64,000 bases of DNA from Streptomyces sp. H27-H1 (GCF_026627445.1 NZ_JAPNLJ010000002.1:79677-143676), one strand, 5' to 3'; counted from the stretch's first letter, positions 33,584-42,432 are shown. Notes: a model not told the origin generated them from the sequence alone. Program-made: numbers and translations.

Positions 33584-36500
33584 CTACTTCTCGGTGACGC
33601 CCGCCGAGTCGAAGGTGGCCACCTCGTGCATCGCGCGGGCCGCGCTCTGGACCAGCGGGAGGGCCAGCAGGGCGCCGGTGCCCTCGCCGAGGCGGAGGTC
33701 CAGGTCGACCAGCGGGCGCAGGCCCAGCTTGTTCAGGGCGGCCACGTGGCCCGGCTCCGCGCTGCGGTGCCCGGCGATGCAGGCGGAGAGCGACTCCGGC
33801 GCGATGGCACGGGCCACCAGTGCGGCCGCGCCGGCGCTGACGCCGTCCAGGATCACCGGGGTGCGCAGGGAGGCTCCGCCGAGGAGGAGGCCCACGATCG
33901 CCGCGTGCTCCAGGCCGCCGATGGCCGCCAGGACGCCGATCGGGTCCGCCGGGTCCGGCTGGTGGAGTTCCAGGGCGCGGCGTACGACCTCGACCTTGCG
34001 GGAGTGGGTCTCGTCGTTGATGCCCGTGCCCCGGCCGGTGACCTCCGCCGGGTCCACGCCGGTGAAGACCGAGATGAGGGCCGCCGACACCGTGGTGTTC
34101 GCGATGCCCATCTCGCCCGTGAGGAGGGCCTTGTTGCCCGCCGCGACCAGGTCGCGGGCCGTCTCGATGCCGACCTCGATGGCGGCGACCGCTTCCTCGC
34201 GGGTCATCGCGGGGCCGGTGGAGAGGTCGGCCGTGCCCGGGCGGATCTTGCGGGGCAGGAGGCCGGGGGTGGCCGGGAGGTCGCCGGCGACGCCCACGTC
34301 GATCACGCAGACCTCGGCGCCGACCTGGTTGGCGAACGCGTTGCAGACCGCGCCGCCGCCCAGGAAGTTGGCCACCATCTGCATGGTGACCTCCTGGGGC
34401 CACGGGGTGACCCCCTGTGCGTGCACACCGTGGTCGCCCGCGAAGATCGCCACCGCGGCGGGCTCCGGGATCGGCGGCGGGCAGACCCGCGAGAGGCCGG
34501 ACAGCTGGGCCGAGATGATTTCGAGCATGCCCAGGGCCCCGGCGGGCTTGGTCATGCGCTTCTGCCGCTCCCACGCCTCGCCGAGCGCCTTGGCGTCGAG
34601 CGGGCGGATGCTGGCGACCGTCTCGGAGAGCAGGTCGTGCGGCTCCTCACCGGGCAGCGCGCGGCGCCCGTACGTCTCCTCGTGCACGACCCAGGCCAGG
34701 GGCCGGCGCTGCGACCAGCCGGCCTGGGCGAGCTCGGGCTCGTCGGGGAACTCGTCCACGTACCCGACGCACAGGTACGCGACGACCTCCAGGTGCTCCG
34801 GGAGGCCGAGCGCGCGGACCATCTCGCGCTCGTCGAAGAAGCTGACCCAGCCGACCCCGAGGCCTTCGGCGCGCGCGGCGAGCCAGAGGTTCTCCACGGC
34901 GAGGGCCGAGGAGTACGGGGCCATCTGCGGCTGGGTGTGCCGGCCCAGGGTGTGGCGGCCGCCGCGGGTCGGGTCGGCGGTGACCACGATGTTCACCGGG
35001 GTGTCGAGGATGGCCTCGATCTTGAGTTCCTTGAACTGCTTGGCGCGGCCCTTGGGCAGCGACTTCGCGTAGGCGTCGCGCTGCTGCTCGGCGAGCTCGT
35101 GCATCGTCCGGCGGGTCTCGGCGGACTTGATGACCACGAAGTCCCAGGGCTGGGAGTGGCCGACGCTGGGCGCGGTGTGGGCCGCCTCCAGGACGCGCAG
35201 CAGCACCTCGTGCGGGATGGGGTCGCGGCGGAAGCCCTTGCGGATGTCGCGGCGCTCGCGCATGACGCGCAGGACGGCCTCGCGCTCGGCGTCGGCGTAG
35301 CCGGGGGCCGGCTCGGTGACCGGGGCCTCGAGCTCGGGCTGCGGCTCCGCTTCGGGCTCGGGCTGCGGCTCCGCTTCGGCTTCGGGGGCCTGACCGGCTT
35401 CCACCAGAGCCACCGCGTCGGCAGCCGGCGCGGCGGCGACGGGCTCGGGCGCGGGCAGCACGACGACGGCGGCGGGCTCGGGCAGGGCCTCCGGCTCTTC
35501 GGCCTGAACCACCGTTTCTGCGGGCTGCGGTTCGAGCTCCGGCGCGGGCTCCAGGACCGGCGCCGGCGCCGCCTCGGCCTCCGCAGCGGGAACCGCGACG
35601 GCCTCGGGTGCCGGTACGAGGACCGGCTCGGGCTCCGCGAAGGCGGGCTCGACGGCGGGCTCCGGCGCGGGCTCCACGAGGACCGGCTCGGCCACGGGGA
35701 CGGCGACGGCTTCCTGCTCCGCCACGGGCACGGACTGCGGGTCCGGCCGCGGCTGCGGCTCAGGCGCGACGACCGGCTCGGGCTGCGCGAAGGCCACGGG
35801 CGCTGCGACGGGCTCCGCCACGGGCGCTGCGACGGGTTCCGCCAGGGCTTCCGGCGCCGGCTCCATGCTCCAGGGCGTCCCGGTCTGCACCGGGGTCTCG
35901 GCCGGCTGCTGCGCCAGGCCCGCCGCGTGCTCGGCCTCGGCCTGCGTGAAGTCCAGGTACTCGGGACCCGTGGTCGCGGGCCCGGACTGGCTCACCGGGA
36001 CGGGCATCGACGGGGTGCTCAGGTCCGGGGCGACGGGCTCGGCGAGGGCGAGGGAGGGGACGGGGACAGCCGAGGGGACGGCGAGGGGCACGGCCGGGGC
36101 CGGAGCCTGCACGGGAGCCGCGGCGGGAGCCGGCATCGCGGCCGGGCCCCGGTCCGCGAGGGAGCGTACGACTCCGCCGGTGGCTTCGGGCACGGGCGGG
36201 CCCATGTGCAGCGGACGCCGCACCGGCGCCGCGACGACGGGGGCCACCGGGGACTGCGGCTGGGACTGCGGGGACACGAGGCCGCCGAGGTCCAGTGCGC
36301 CGGAATCCCGGCCGCCGGCCTCGTGCACACCGGCGCCGTAGGAGGCGTCGGCGAAGGGCGGCTGCTCCGTGACGAACGGCTGCCCGTCGAAGGACTGCTG
36401 CGGGTGGCCGAGGCCCACGGGTGCGTAGCCGAGCGGCGCCTCGGGGACCGGGAGCTGGACCGGGTCGGGCTGCTGGTACTCCGGGGCGCCCGCGAAGTCG

Positions 36501-36811
36501 GCGTACGGGGCTTCCGCGTACGGCGTTTGCGCGTACGGGGCCTCCGGGTAAGGGCCTTCGGCGTAGGCGGAGGGCTCGGGGAAGGCGGGCATCGGCGGGA
36601 CGACCTGGGGGTCGCTCCACGCGCCCTGGCTGCTCGGCATCAGCAGCAGTTCCTCGTCCTCCGGCTCGGCCGGGTTGTCCACGAGGTCCTGGAAGGCGTA
36701 GCTCCCGGTCGCCGGGGAAGACATGGGAACCGGGGCGGGGACACCCGGCTGATCCACCATGCCCGTGCTGTCCGGGAGACCCTCGCCCGGAACCTGGCCG
36801 GTGTCAGTCAT
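33584..36811 (-). CDS. cobT: BluB-CobT fusion: DMB synthase / nicotinate-nucleotide-DMB phosphoribosyltransferase
   Basis: 1075 residues from ATG 36811 (GAGGGG upstream). Three parts: (1) residues ~1-500, low complexity, Pro/Ala/Glu/Val-rich, with repeats such as EAPYAQTPYAEAPYA and long VAEPV runs, probably disordered; (2) ~505-730, a nitroreductase-fold BluB domain (RDIRKGFRRDPIPHEVLLRVLEAAHTAPSVGHSQPWDFVVI, GWVSFFDEREM), which makes 5,6-dimethylbenzimidazole from FMNH2; (3) ~734-1075, CobT (FAGDHGVHAQGVTPWPQEVT, GEMGIANTT, GRGTGINDE, DGVSAGAAALVARAIAP), which attaches ribose phosphate to DMB for the lower ligand of cobalamin. An AT-rich -10-like stretch at about 36893-36902 may be the promoter. 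Confidence 0.93.
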   Translation of the reverse strand: MTDTGQVPGEGLPDSTGMVDQPGVPAPVPMSSPATGSYAFQDLVDNPAEPEDEELLLMPSSQGAWSDPQVVPPMPAFPEPSAYAEGPYPEAPYAQTPYAEAPYADFAGAPEYQQPDPVQLPVPEAPLGYAPVGLGHPQQSFDGQPFVTEQPPFADASYGAGVHEAGGRDSGALDLGGLVSPQSQPQSPVAPVVAAPVRRPLHMGPPVPEATGGVVRSLADRGPAAMPAPAAAPVQAPAPAVPLAVPSAVPVPSLALAEPVAPDLSTPSMPVPVSQSGPATTGPEYLDFTQAEAEHAAGLAQQPAETPVQTGTPWSMEPAPEALAEPVAAPVAEPVAAPVAFAQPEPVVAPEPQPRPDPQSVPVAEQEAVAVPVAEPVLVEPAPEPAVEPAFAEPEPVLVPAPEAVAVPAAEAEAAPAPVLEPAPELEPQPAETVVQAEEPEALPEPAAVVVLPAPEPVAAAPAADAVALVEAGQAPEAEAEPQPEPEAEPQPELEAPVTEPAPGYADAEREAVLRVMRERRDIRKGFRRDPIPHEVLLRVLEAAHTAPSVGHSQPWDFVVIKSAETRRTMHELAEQQRDAYAKSLPKGRAKQFKELKIEAILDTPVNIVVTADPTRGGRHTLGRHTQPQMAPYSSALAVENLWLAARAEGLGVGWVSFFDEREMVRALGLPEHLEVVAYLCVGYVDEFPDEPELAQAGWSQRRPLAWVVHEETYGRRALPGEEPHDLLSETVASIRPLDAKALGEAWERQKRMTKPAGALGMLEIISAQLSGLSRVCPPPIPEPAAVAIFAGDHGVHAQGVTPWPQEVTMQMVANFLGGGAVCNAFANQVGAEVCVIDVGVAGDLPATPGLLPRKIRPGTADLSTGPAMTREEAVAAIEVGIETARDLVAAGNKALLTGEMGIANTTVSAALISVFTGVDPAEVTGRGTGINDETHSRKVEVVRRALELHQPDPADPIGVLAAIGGLEHAAIVGLLLGGASLRTPVILDGVSAGAAALVARAIAPESLSACIAGHRSAEPGHVAALNKLGLRPLVDLDLRLGEGTGALLALPLVQSAARAMHEVATFDSAGVTEK

Positions 36812-37040
36812 GCGTACCCCTCGCCCATCGGTGATGCCTCTTCGACTGCCCGGTCGCCCACGAGGCCTCGACGTACGCCCGCACGACAACCAGTAAGTAT
36901 TGTCCTGCCCGTTCGCCGCCGTGTCGGCCATAACCGCCACGGTGCTCTGTGGACTGCGCCACGTCGCGCGTCCAGCCGAAGCCGCGTACCCGAATCCGCC
37001 GGGCGGTGCGACGATCGGCCAGCCTACCCCGGCCTCGCGG

Positions 37041-38258
37041 CTAGGGGCGGTCCGGGCGGTTGACGGGGCGCTCGGCGGCCAGCAGGAACGCCACGGACCG
37101 CTGTTGTTCGGTCCAGGTCCGGGTGTCCAGGGCGACGGACTGGAGCAGCGCGCACTCGACGGTGTAGCCGCCCTCGGCCAGAACCCGGCCGATGGCCTCC
37201 GCCTCGTCGCGCGTGGAGGCGTGGCTGACGATCCGTTCGGGGCGGCGGTCGGCCACGGCTGCGACGACGACGGCTCCGCCGCCTCCGACGCGCACGACGT
37301 CGGGTTCGGGCAGGGTCTCCAGTACGTGCGGGGCGCGGCCGTTGACCACTTGGAGCTGCACGCCCCGGGCGCGGGCCGCGGCGGTTGTGCGTTCGCAAGC
37401 GAGTCGGTCGGCGTCGACGGCGATGACGGCGGCGCCGAGGGCGGCGGCGTCCACGGCGAGGGCTCCGGAGCCGGAGCCGATGTCCCAGACGAGGTCCCCG
37501 GTGCGCGGGCCGAGCCGGGCGAGCTGGGCCGCGCGCAGCTGCGTGGACTCCCCTTCTCCTACGTCGATCTGCGGGCGGGCCCAGCCCCGTCCGGCGGTCG
37601 GGCCGGAGCTCCGGCCCAGCAGCCAGGCCGGTTCGGCAGCGGCCGCGGCCGGTCCGCTGCCGCCGATGACGATGACCACGTTGGGGTCGCGCCAGCTGTG
37701 GTCGGCTGCCTTGTCCGAGGTGAGGACCGTGACCTGTTCCTTGTCGGTGCCGAGTTCCTCGCAGATGACGAAGGTGCGGTGGACGCCTTCGAGCAGCAGG
37801 GCGAGTTCGGCGGGCCCGGCGCCGGGCGAGGTGATGACGGCGACCTTGGGGTGGGCGCGGCAGACGTTGACGGCGCGGCGCAGTGTGCGGCGGTGGGCGA
37901 CGACGACCTGGGCGTCGTCCCAGGGCATCCCGGCGAGGGCGAAGGCGGCGGCGACGGCGGACACGGCCGGTACGACCTCCACCTCCAGGCCGTGTTCCGG
38001 GGCGCGCAGGGCCCGTACGACACCGAAGAAGCCGGGGTCCCCGTCGGCGAGGACGACGGCGGTGCCGCGGTGGCCGGCGATCCGGCGGGCGGCGATGGAG
38101 AGGCTGCCGAGGCGGACCTGTTCGGCGGTGGGCGGAATTTCGGGGAGTGCGAGGTGGTGCCCGGCGCCGGCCACCAGGGTGGCGGCGGAGAGCGCTGACC
38201 GGGCGGCCGCGGTCAGGGGCGAGCCGTCCCAGCCGATCACCGTGACCCGGTCGGCCAT
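37041..38258 (-). CDS. cobL: Precorrin-6Y C5,15-methyltransferase (decarboxylating), CbiE-CbiT fusion
   Basis: 405 residues. The N-terminal ~200 residues are CbiE (RVTVIGWDGSPLTAAARSALSAATLVAGAGHHL; GDPGFFGVVRAL; VVPAVSAVAAAFALAGMPWDDA), a tetrapyrrole methylase. The C-terminal ~200 are CbiT (PQIDVGEGESTQLRAAQLARLG...LVWDIGSGSGALAVDAAALGA), a Rossmann SAM methyltransferase that also decarboxylates. The fused form CobL is the aerobic-pathway arrangement. It lies upstream of bluB-cobT on the same strand, 229 bp apart. Both belong to cobalamin synthesis, though most cob genes are elsewhere. Confidence 0.92.
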   Translation of the reverse strand: MADRVTVIGWDGSPLTAAARSALSAATLVAGAGHHLALPEIPPTAEQVRLGSLSIAARRIAGHRGTAVVLADGDPGFFGVVRALRAPEHGLEVEVVPAVSAVAAAFALAGMPWDDAQVVVAHRRTLRRAVNVCRAHPKVAVITSPGAGPAELALLLEGVHRTFVICEELGTDKEQVTVLTSDKAADHSWRDPNVVIVIGGSGPAAAAAEPAWLLGRSSGPTAGRGWARPQIDVGEGESTQLRAAQLARLGPRTGDLVWDIGSGSGALAVDAAALGAAVIAVDADRLACERTTAAARARGVQLQVVNGRAPHVLETLPEPDVVRVGGGGAVVVAAVADRRPERIVSHASTRDEAEAIGRVLAEGGYTVECALLQSVALDTRTWTEQQRSVAFLLAAERPVNRPDRP

Positions 38259-38364
38259 CGTCGTCAGTCTCCTGCTGTGGGAGGGGGCCCGCCCCGGCGG
38301 TGGCCGGAGGAGGGCGAAGCTTCGTCGAGGGGGTCGGGCACGGTGAGACTACCCGGTCATCGGG

Positions 38365-39084
38365 TCAGTTCCGGTCCGAGGAGACGGCGTATCCGTTCGC
38401 GTCGGAGGGGTGGATCCGGTAGCCGTCGGGCCCTTCGGCGCGGGGGTCCGCGTAGCCGACGGAGTATCCGTCTCCGTAGCCGTCGGAGTAGTCGTCGGCG
38501 TCCTCGTCGAGGTCCTCGGGGACCAGGCCCCAGACGATGAGGTCGCTGCGGGTGTCGGCCCAGGAGCCGTCGGGGTTCTGGGTACGCACTATGCAGGCGT
38601 TGCGCAGGACCCCTTCACTGATGCAACCGGTCTTCTGGGCCACTTGCTGGGAGGCGGTGTTGTCCGCGGCGGTGCGCAGTTCGAGGCGTTCGAAGCGCTG
38701 GTCGGTGAAGAGCCAGCGGGCCACGGCCCGGACGGACTCGCTGGCGTAGCCCTCGCCGCGGGCCCAGGGGGCGGTGACGTAGCCGACCTCGGTGGCGCGG
38801 GTGCGCCAGTCGGTGTCCTGCAGGTGGACGATGCCGACCAGGCGCTGGGTGAGGAACTCGGTGACGGCGAAGACGATGCCGCGGCCCCCGGTGCGCTCCG
38901 CGTGGGCGGTCTTCGTGGCCCAGGTGACCGCGTCGGCGTGGGTGTAGGGGTGCGGTACCGAGGTCCAGGCGGTGACCTGTTCGTCGTTCATCATCTCGGC
39001 GAGCGCGGTGACGTCCTCTTCCTCGAAGGGGCGCAGCACCAGCCGGTCCGTGCTGATGGTGACGTCCGGGAAGGTGGTAGTCAT
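38365..39084 (-). CDS. RimJ/RimL-type GNAT acetyltransferase
   Basis: 239 residues from ATG 39084. RimJ/L-like N-terminus (TDRLVLRPFEEEDVTALAEMMNDEQVTAW) and acetyl-CoA motif (VGYVTAPWARGEGYASESVRAVARWLF; ELRTAADNTASQQVAQKTGCISEGVLRN). The final ~45 residues are an unusual acidic, Tyr/Gly/Asp-rich tail (DDYSDGYGDGYSVGYADPR) that is not part of the fold and is probably disordered. It may acetylate a protein N-terminus or a small molecule; unknown. Monocistronic, with metQ ending 230 bp away on the same strand. Confidence 0.88.
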   Translation of the reverse strand: MTTTFPDVTISTDRLVLRPFEEEDVTALAEMMNDEQVTAWTSVPHPYTHADAVTWATKTAHAERTGGRGIVFAVTEFLTQRLVGIVHLQDTDWRTRATEVGYVTAPWARGEGYASESVRAVARWLFTDQRFERLELRTAADNTASQQVAQKTGCISEGVLRNACIVRTQNPDGSWADTRSDLIVWGLVPEDLDEDADDYSDGYGDGYSVGYADPRAEGPDGYRIHPSDANGYAVSSDRN

Positions 39085-39237
39085 GCGCAGCTCCAAGCCT
39101 GAGACCGTGGTGCGACCGTGATGCGGGGCGTCCGTGGCGCGGGACCGTATCTGCGGACCGCGGCCGCGGGGCTTAGGCCACAGCATGCAGCATCGGCCTG
39201 GGGATGTGCAGGGCCGGGCTGCCCGGGAGCGGGCAGC

Positions 39238-39277
39238 GGCCGGCCCCGTACACCGGTTGGGGCGTACGGGGCCGGCC
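39238..39277 (-). terminator. Terminator of metNIQ
   Basis: Perfect 14-bp arms (GGCCGGCCCCGTAC and complement) around a 12-nt loop, 41 bp downstream of the metQ stop codon. Confidence 0.8.
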
Positions 39278-39317
39278 GGGCCGGACCGGGGGGACCGGCC
39301 CGGTGTCACCGGCGGGA

Positions 39318-40184
39318 TCAGGCGGCCGGCTTGCCGAAGGCCGGGATGACCGAGCCCTGGTACTTCTCGTTGATGAACTTCTTGACCTCGTCGGAGTTCA
39401 GGAGCTTGGCGAGCTTCTGGACCCGCGGGTCGTCCTGGTTGCCGCTCTTGACCGCGAGGATGTTGGCGTACGGGTTGCCCTCGGCCTTCTCCAGGACGAG
39501 CGCGTCCTTGGCGGGGACGAGCTTGGCCTCGATGGCGTAGTTGCCGTTGATGACGGCGGCGTCCACGTCGTTCAGGGCGCGCGGGACCGTGGCGGCCTCC
39601 AGCTCCTTGAACTCCAGGCCCTTCTTGTCGGTGATGTCGGACAGCTTGGCGGCGGTGCCGACACCCTCCTTGAGGGTGATGAGGTTGTTCGCGGCGAGCA
39701 GCTGGAGCGCGCGGCCCTCGTTGGTGGGGTCGTTGGGGACGGCGATGGTCTGGCCGGCCTTGATGTCCGTGAGGGCCTTGTCCTTCTTGGAGTACAGGCC
39801 CAGGGGCTCAAGGTGCACGTTCACGACGGGCACGACGTCGGTGCCGTTCTTCTTGTTGAAGTCGTCGAGGTACGGCACGTGCTGGAAGTAGTTGGCGTCG
39901 ACCTGGCCCTGCTGGGTGGCGGTGTTCGGCAGGACGTAGTCCGTGAACTCCTTCACCTCCAGCTTGAGGCCGGCCTTGGCGGCGAGGTTGTCCTGCACGA
40001 ACTTCAGGATGTCGGCGTGCGGGGACGGGGACGCCGCGACGATCAGGGGCTTGCTCTCATCGGTCTTGCCGCCGTCGGCCTTCGTGGAGGACGGGTCCGA
40101 GGAACTGCCGCAGGCGCTCAGGGAGAGGGTGAGCGCGGCCGCGGCGGTGGCGGCGAGGGCGGTGAGCTTGATGTTCTTGCGCAC
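39318..40184 (-). CDS. metQ: Methionine ABC transporter substrate-binding lipoprotein
   Basis: 288 residues from GTG 40184 (VRKNIKLTALAATAAAALTLSLSACGSSS). Type II signal peptide with lipobox LSAC. The mature part is NlpA/MetQ family: VAASPSPHADILKFVQDNLAAKAGLKLEVKEFTDYVLPNTATQQGQVDANYFQHVPYLDDFNKKNG, then VPNDPTNEGRALQLL. It binds D/L-methionine outside the membrane and delivers it to MetI. Third gene of metN-metI-metQ; a 102-bp gap separates it from metI. Confidence 0.93.
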   Translation of the reverse strand: MRKNIKLTALAATAAAALTLSLSACGSSSDPSSTKADGGKTDESKPLIVAASPSPHADILKFVQDNLAAKAGLKLEVKEFTDYVLPNTATQQGQVDANYFQHVPYLDDFNKKNGTDVVPVVNVHLEPLGLYSKKDKALTDIKAGQTIAVPNDPTNEGRALQLLAANNLITLKEGVGTAAKLSDITDKKGLEFKELEAATVPRALNDVDAAVINGNYAIEAKLVPAKDALVLEKAEGNPYANILAVKSGNQDDPRVQKLAKLLNSDEVKKFINEKYQGSVIPAFGKPAA

Positions 40185-40286
40185 GAAGAGTGCCTTTCTT
40201 GCGTCTTGCTCTATGGATGACGGCCCAAGCACGACAAGTGCGGGCTTTCTTGGGAAAAGTTGGCGAATGTCCGGCTCAGGCCGGGT

Positions 40287-40955
40287 TCAGGCTGTCCGAC
40301 CGCGCCGCGCGAGGAGGCGTACCACGCCGTCGCCGATGAGCTGGATCGCCGTGACGAGCACGATCAGCACCACGACCGTGGCGATCATGAAGCCGGTCTC
40401 GAAGCGCTGGAAGCCGTACGTGATGGCCTTGGAGCCGAGGCCTTCGCCACCGACCGCGCCGGCCATGGCGGAGTAGCCGATCAGGGTGATCACGGTGGTG
40501 GTGACGGCCGCGATCAGCGAGGGCAGCGCCTGTGGGAGGAAAACCTTGCCGACCAGGGTCGGGATGCCTCCGCCCATGGACTCGACGGCTTCGATCAGGC
40601 CGTGGTCCACCTCGCGGACGGCGGTCTCGACGAGCCGGGCGAAGAAGGGGATGGCGCCGATGGCGAGCGGCACGATCATGGCGGTGGGGCCGATGAAGGT
40701 GCCGACGATCGCCGTGGTGACCGGGATCAGGAAGATCAGCAGGATGATGAACGGGAGCGAGCGGCCCATGTTCACGATCACGCCGAGGATCTTGTTGACC
40801 GCGCGGTTCTGGAGCAGGCCGCCCTTGTCGGTGAGGACGAGCAGGATGCCGATGGGCAGTCCGCCCAGGACGGTCACCAGGGCGGACCACAACACCATGT
40901 AGAGGGTGTCGAAGGTGCCCTGCGTGAGCAGCGGCTGCATTTCGGACCAGGTCAC
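40287..40955 (-). CDS. metI: Methionine ABC transporter permease
   Basis: 222 residues from GTG 40955, overlapping the metN stop by 4 bp. Five to six membrane helices. The EAA-loop region reads VDHGLIEAVESMGGGIPTLVGKVFLPQALPSLIAAVTTTVITLIGYSAMAGAVGGEGLG, and NMGRSLPFIILLIFLIPVTTAI precedes it, as in MetI proteins. It forms the membrane channel of the high-affinity methionine importer with MetN and MetQ. Confidence 0.93.
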   Translation of the reverse strand: MTWSEMQPLLTQGTFDTLYMVLWSALVTVLGGLPIGILLVLTDKGGLLQNRAVNKILGVIVNMGRSLPFIILLIFLIPVTTAIVGTFIGPTAMIVPLAIGAIPFFARLVETAVREVDHGLIEAVESMGGGIPTLVGKVFLPQALPSLIAAVTTTVITLIGYSAMAGAVGGEGLGSKAITYGFQRFETGFMIATVVVLIVLVTAIQLIGDGVVRLLARRGRTA

Positions 40956-42058
40956 TTCGCACCATCCTTGACCAGCTCGGCCAGTTCGCCGTTGATGTCC
41001 CTGTCCGCTTCCACGCCTGTTTCCGCATCCGCGTCCGCGTCCGTGAACTGCCCGTCCGCTTCTACGACGTCCACCTGGAGGCCCTGCTCGCGCAGGAAGC
41101 CGACGGGTACGACGTTGTCGTCGTAGCGGCCGGGCAGCTCAATGCGCATGCGGCCGATCTGCCGGCCGGCGACGGTGTCCATCGCAGCGCCGAGGATCGA
41201 GATGTCGATGTTGTAGGTCCGGGCCAGCTGGGAGATGACCGGCTGGGTCGCGGTTTCGCCGTGGAAGGTGACGTCGATGACCGTGTGCTCCGCGGTGGTC
41301 GCGGAACCGGTCAGCGGGAACAGTTCGTGGGCGAGCTCGGATCCGGGGGTGGCCAGCAGCTCGGAGACGGTGCCGGCTTCGACGATCCGGCCCTGCCGCA
41401 TGAGGGCGGCCGAGTCGCAGACGGACTTGACCACGTCCATCTCGTGCGTGATGAGCAGGACGGTCAGGCCCAGCTGGCGGTTGAGGTCGCGCAGCAGCTG
41501 GAGGATCTGGCGGGTGGTCTCCGGGTCCAGGGCGCTGGTGGCCTCGTCGGAGAGCAGCACCTTGGGGTCGCCGGCCAGGGCGCGGGCGATGCCGACGCGC
41601 TGCTTCTGGCCGCCGGAGAGCTGGCCGGGGTAGGACTTGGCCTTGTCGGCGAGGCCGACGAGGTCGAGCAGTTCGGCCGCCTTGCGGGAGCGCTCGCGGC
41701 CGGAGACGCCGAGGATCTCCAGGGGCAGTTCGATGTTGCCCTGGACGGTGCGCGAGGACAGCAGGTTGAAGTGCTGGAAGACCATGCCGATGCGGCTGCG
41801 GGCCTCGCGGAGCTCCTTGCCTGCGCGGCGGCCCCGGCCGGCGAGGGCGGTGAGGTCGACCCCGTCGACGGACACGGTGCCGGTGGTGGGGCGCTCCAGC
41901 AGGTTCACGCAGCGGATCAGGGAGGACTTTCCGGCGCCGCTCTGGCCGATGACTCCGTAGACCTCGCCCTGGCGGACGTGGAGGTCGACGCCGTCCAGGG
42001 CGGTGACCTCGCGGCCACGGGACTGGTAGACCTTCGTGAGGCCCGATGTGGTGATCAC
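40952..42058 (-). CDS. metN: Methionine ABC transporter ATPase with NIL domain
   Basis: 368 residues from GTG 42058 (VITTSGLTKVYQSRGREVTALDGVDLHV). Walker A GQSGAGKS, signature LSGGQKQR, Walker B VLLSDEATSALDPET, and H-loop THEMDVV are intact. The C-terminal NIL domain (TVIDVTFHGETATQPVISQLARTYNIDISILGAAMDTV...IGRMRIELPG) is the methionine-binding regulatory domain that inhibits import when methionine is high. The longer frame to 42208 runs into the leader region and is not used. Upstream lies a leader peptide gene and hairpins suggesting attenuation. Confidence 0.94.
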   Translation of the reverse strand: MITTSGLTKVYQSRGREVTALDGVDLHVRQGEVYGVIGQSGAGKSSLIRCVNLLERPTTGTVSVDGVDLTALAGRGRRAGKELREARSRIGMVFQHFNLLSSRTVQGNIELPLEILGVSGRERSRKAAELLDLVGLADKAKSYPGQLSGGQKQRVGIARALAGDPKVLLSDEATSALDPETTRQILQLLRDLNRQLGLTVLLITHEMDVVKSVCDSAALMRQGRIVEAGTVSELLATPGSELAHELFPLTGSATTAEHTVIDVTFHGETATQPVISQLARTYNIDISILGAAMDTVAGRQIGRMRIELPGRYDDNVVPVGFLREQGLQVDVVEADGQFTDADADAETGVEADRDINGELAELVKDGAK

Positions 42059-42139
42059 AGGATTTCCGTCGCTGTCGAGTGCGCGGCGCAGCGGGTGCCG
42101 GGCACGGGGCAAACATCTGGGGACGCGATACGGGGCGAA

Positions 42140-42245
42140 CCGTCGGAAAACGACGGGGTCGGCGCATGCGCGGGGCAGGAGCGGTCCGGGTTCACACGGG
42201 GGTGCCACAAACGGCTCGGCCGGTCTCGCTTCGGGGCGTGAGACC
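42140..42245 (-). promoter_or_regulatory. Hairpins between leader peptide and metN
   Basis: Two stem-loops lie between the leader stop and metN: GGTCTC...GAGACC at 42222-42245 (extended by weaker pairs) and CCGTCG-gaaaa-CGACGG at 42140-42156. They could be the alternative structures of an attenuator. No SAM riboswitch consensus was recognised in the 42059-42432 gap. Confidence 0.4.
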
Positions 42246-42259
42246 TGGGGCAGGGGCCC

Positions 42260-42346
42260 TCAGAAGGCGCACATTCGACACATACAACGAGCACCGGGCG
42301 TCATCGTCGCCTCGGTCGCAAGGGTGCGGCTGCTCGTCGTGGTCAT
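42260..42346 (-). CDS. Met/Cys-rich leader peptide of metNIQ (28 aa)
   Basis: An 87-bp frame too short for routine gene calling: ATG at 42346, TGA at 42260-42262. The peptide starts MTTTSSRTLATEAT and ends G-A-R-C-M-C-R-M-C-A-F. It has Met at 1, 15, 22 and 25 and Cys at 21, 23 and 26, so six of the last eight residues before A-F are Cys, Met or Arg. It lies about 200 nt upstream of metN on the same strand, with hairpins in between (42222-42245 and 42140-42156). Ribosome pausing at the Met/Cys cluster when sulfur amino acids are scarce would be the expected trigger; mechanism is inferred. A -10-like TTTACT ends 6 nt before the ATG, suggesting a leaderless transcript. Confidence 0.7.
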   Translation of the reverse strand: MTTTSSRTLATEATMTPGARCMCRMCAF

Positions 42347-42352
42347 GGCCCC

Positions 42353-42383
42353 AGTAAACCAGACGAACCCGATGACCGATCAA
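42353..42383 (-). promoter_or_regulatory. Putative promoter of the leader peptide/metNIQ transcript
   Basis: Read leftward: TTGATC at 42383-42378, 19 nt, TTTACT at 42358-42353, then 6 nt to the ATG of the leader peptide. This puts the transcript start at or next to the ATG. An inverted repeat CGTCCG-N5-CGGACG (42387-42403) abuts the -35. Confidence 0.45.
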
Positions 42384-42432
42384 AGACGTCCGAATAGCGG
42401 ACGGATTTCGACCATATACCGGACAGCACCGG

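Noticed and set aside
36812..37040. Cobalamin riboswitch before bluB-cobT
   Set aside because: The 229-bp gap shows a promoter-like AT-rich stretch only; no riboswitch core.
33254..37063. Rightward open frame of 1269 codons
   Set aside because: It is antisense to bluB-cobT, whose domains are unmistakable; the translation is Gly/Arg/Asp-rich shadow typical of high GC3 genes.
42055..42294. Leftward 79-codon frame overlapping the met leader
   Set aside because: It starts inside the leader peptide in another frame, lacks a ribosome site and runs through the hairpins; no protein character.
42059..42432. SAM riboswitch before metNIQ
   Set aside because: No SAM-I, SAM-II or SAM-IV core recognised; the leader peptide explains the region better.
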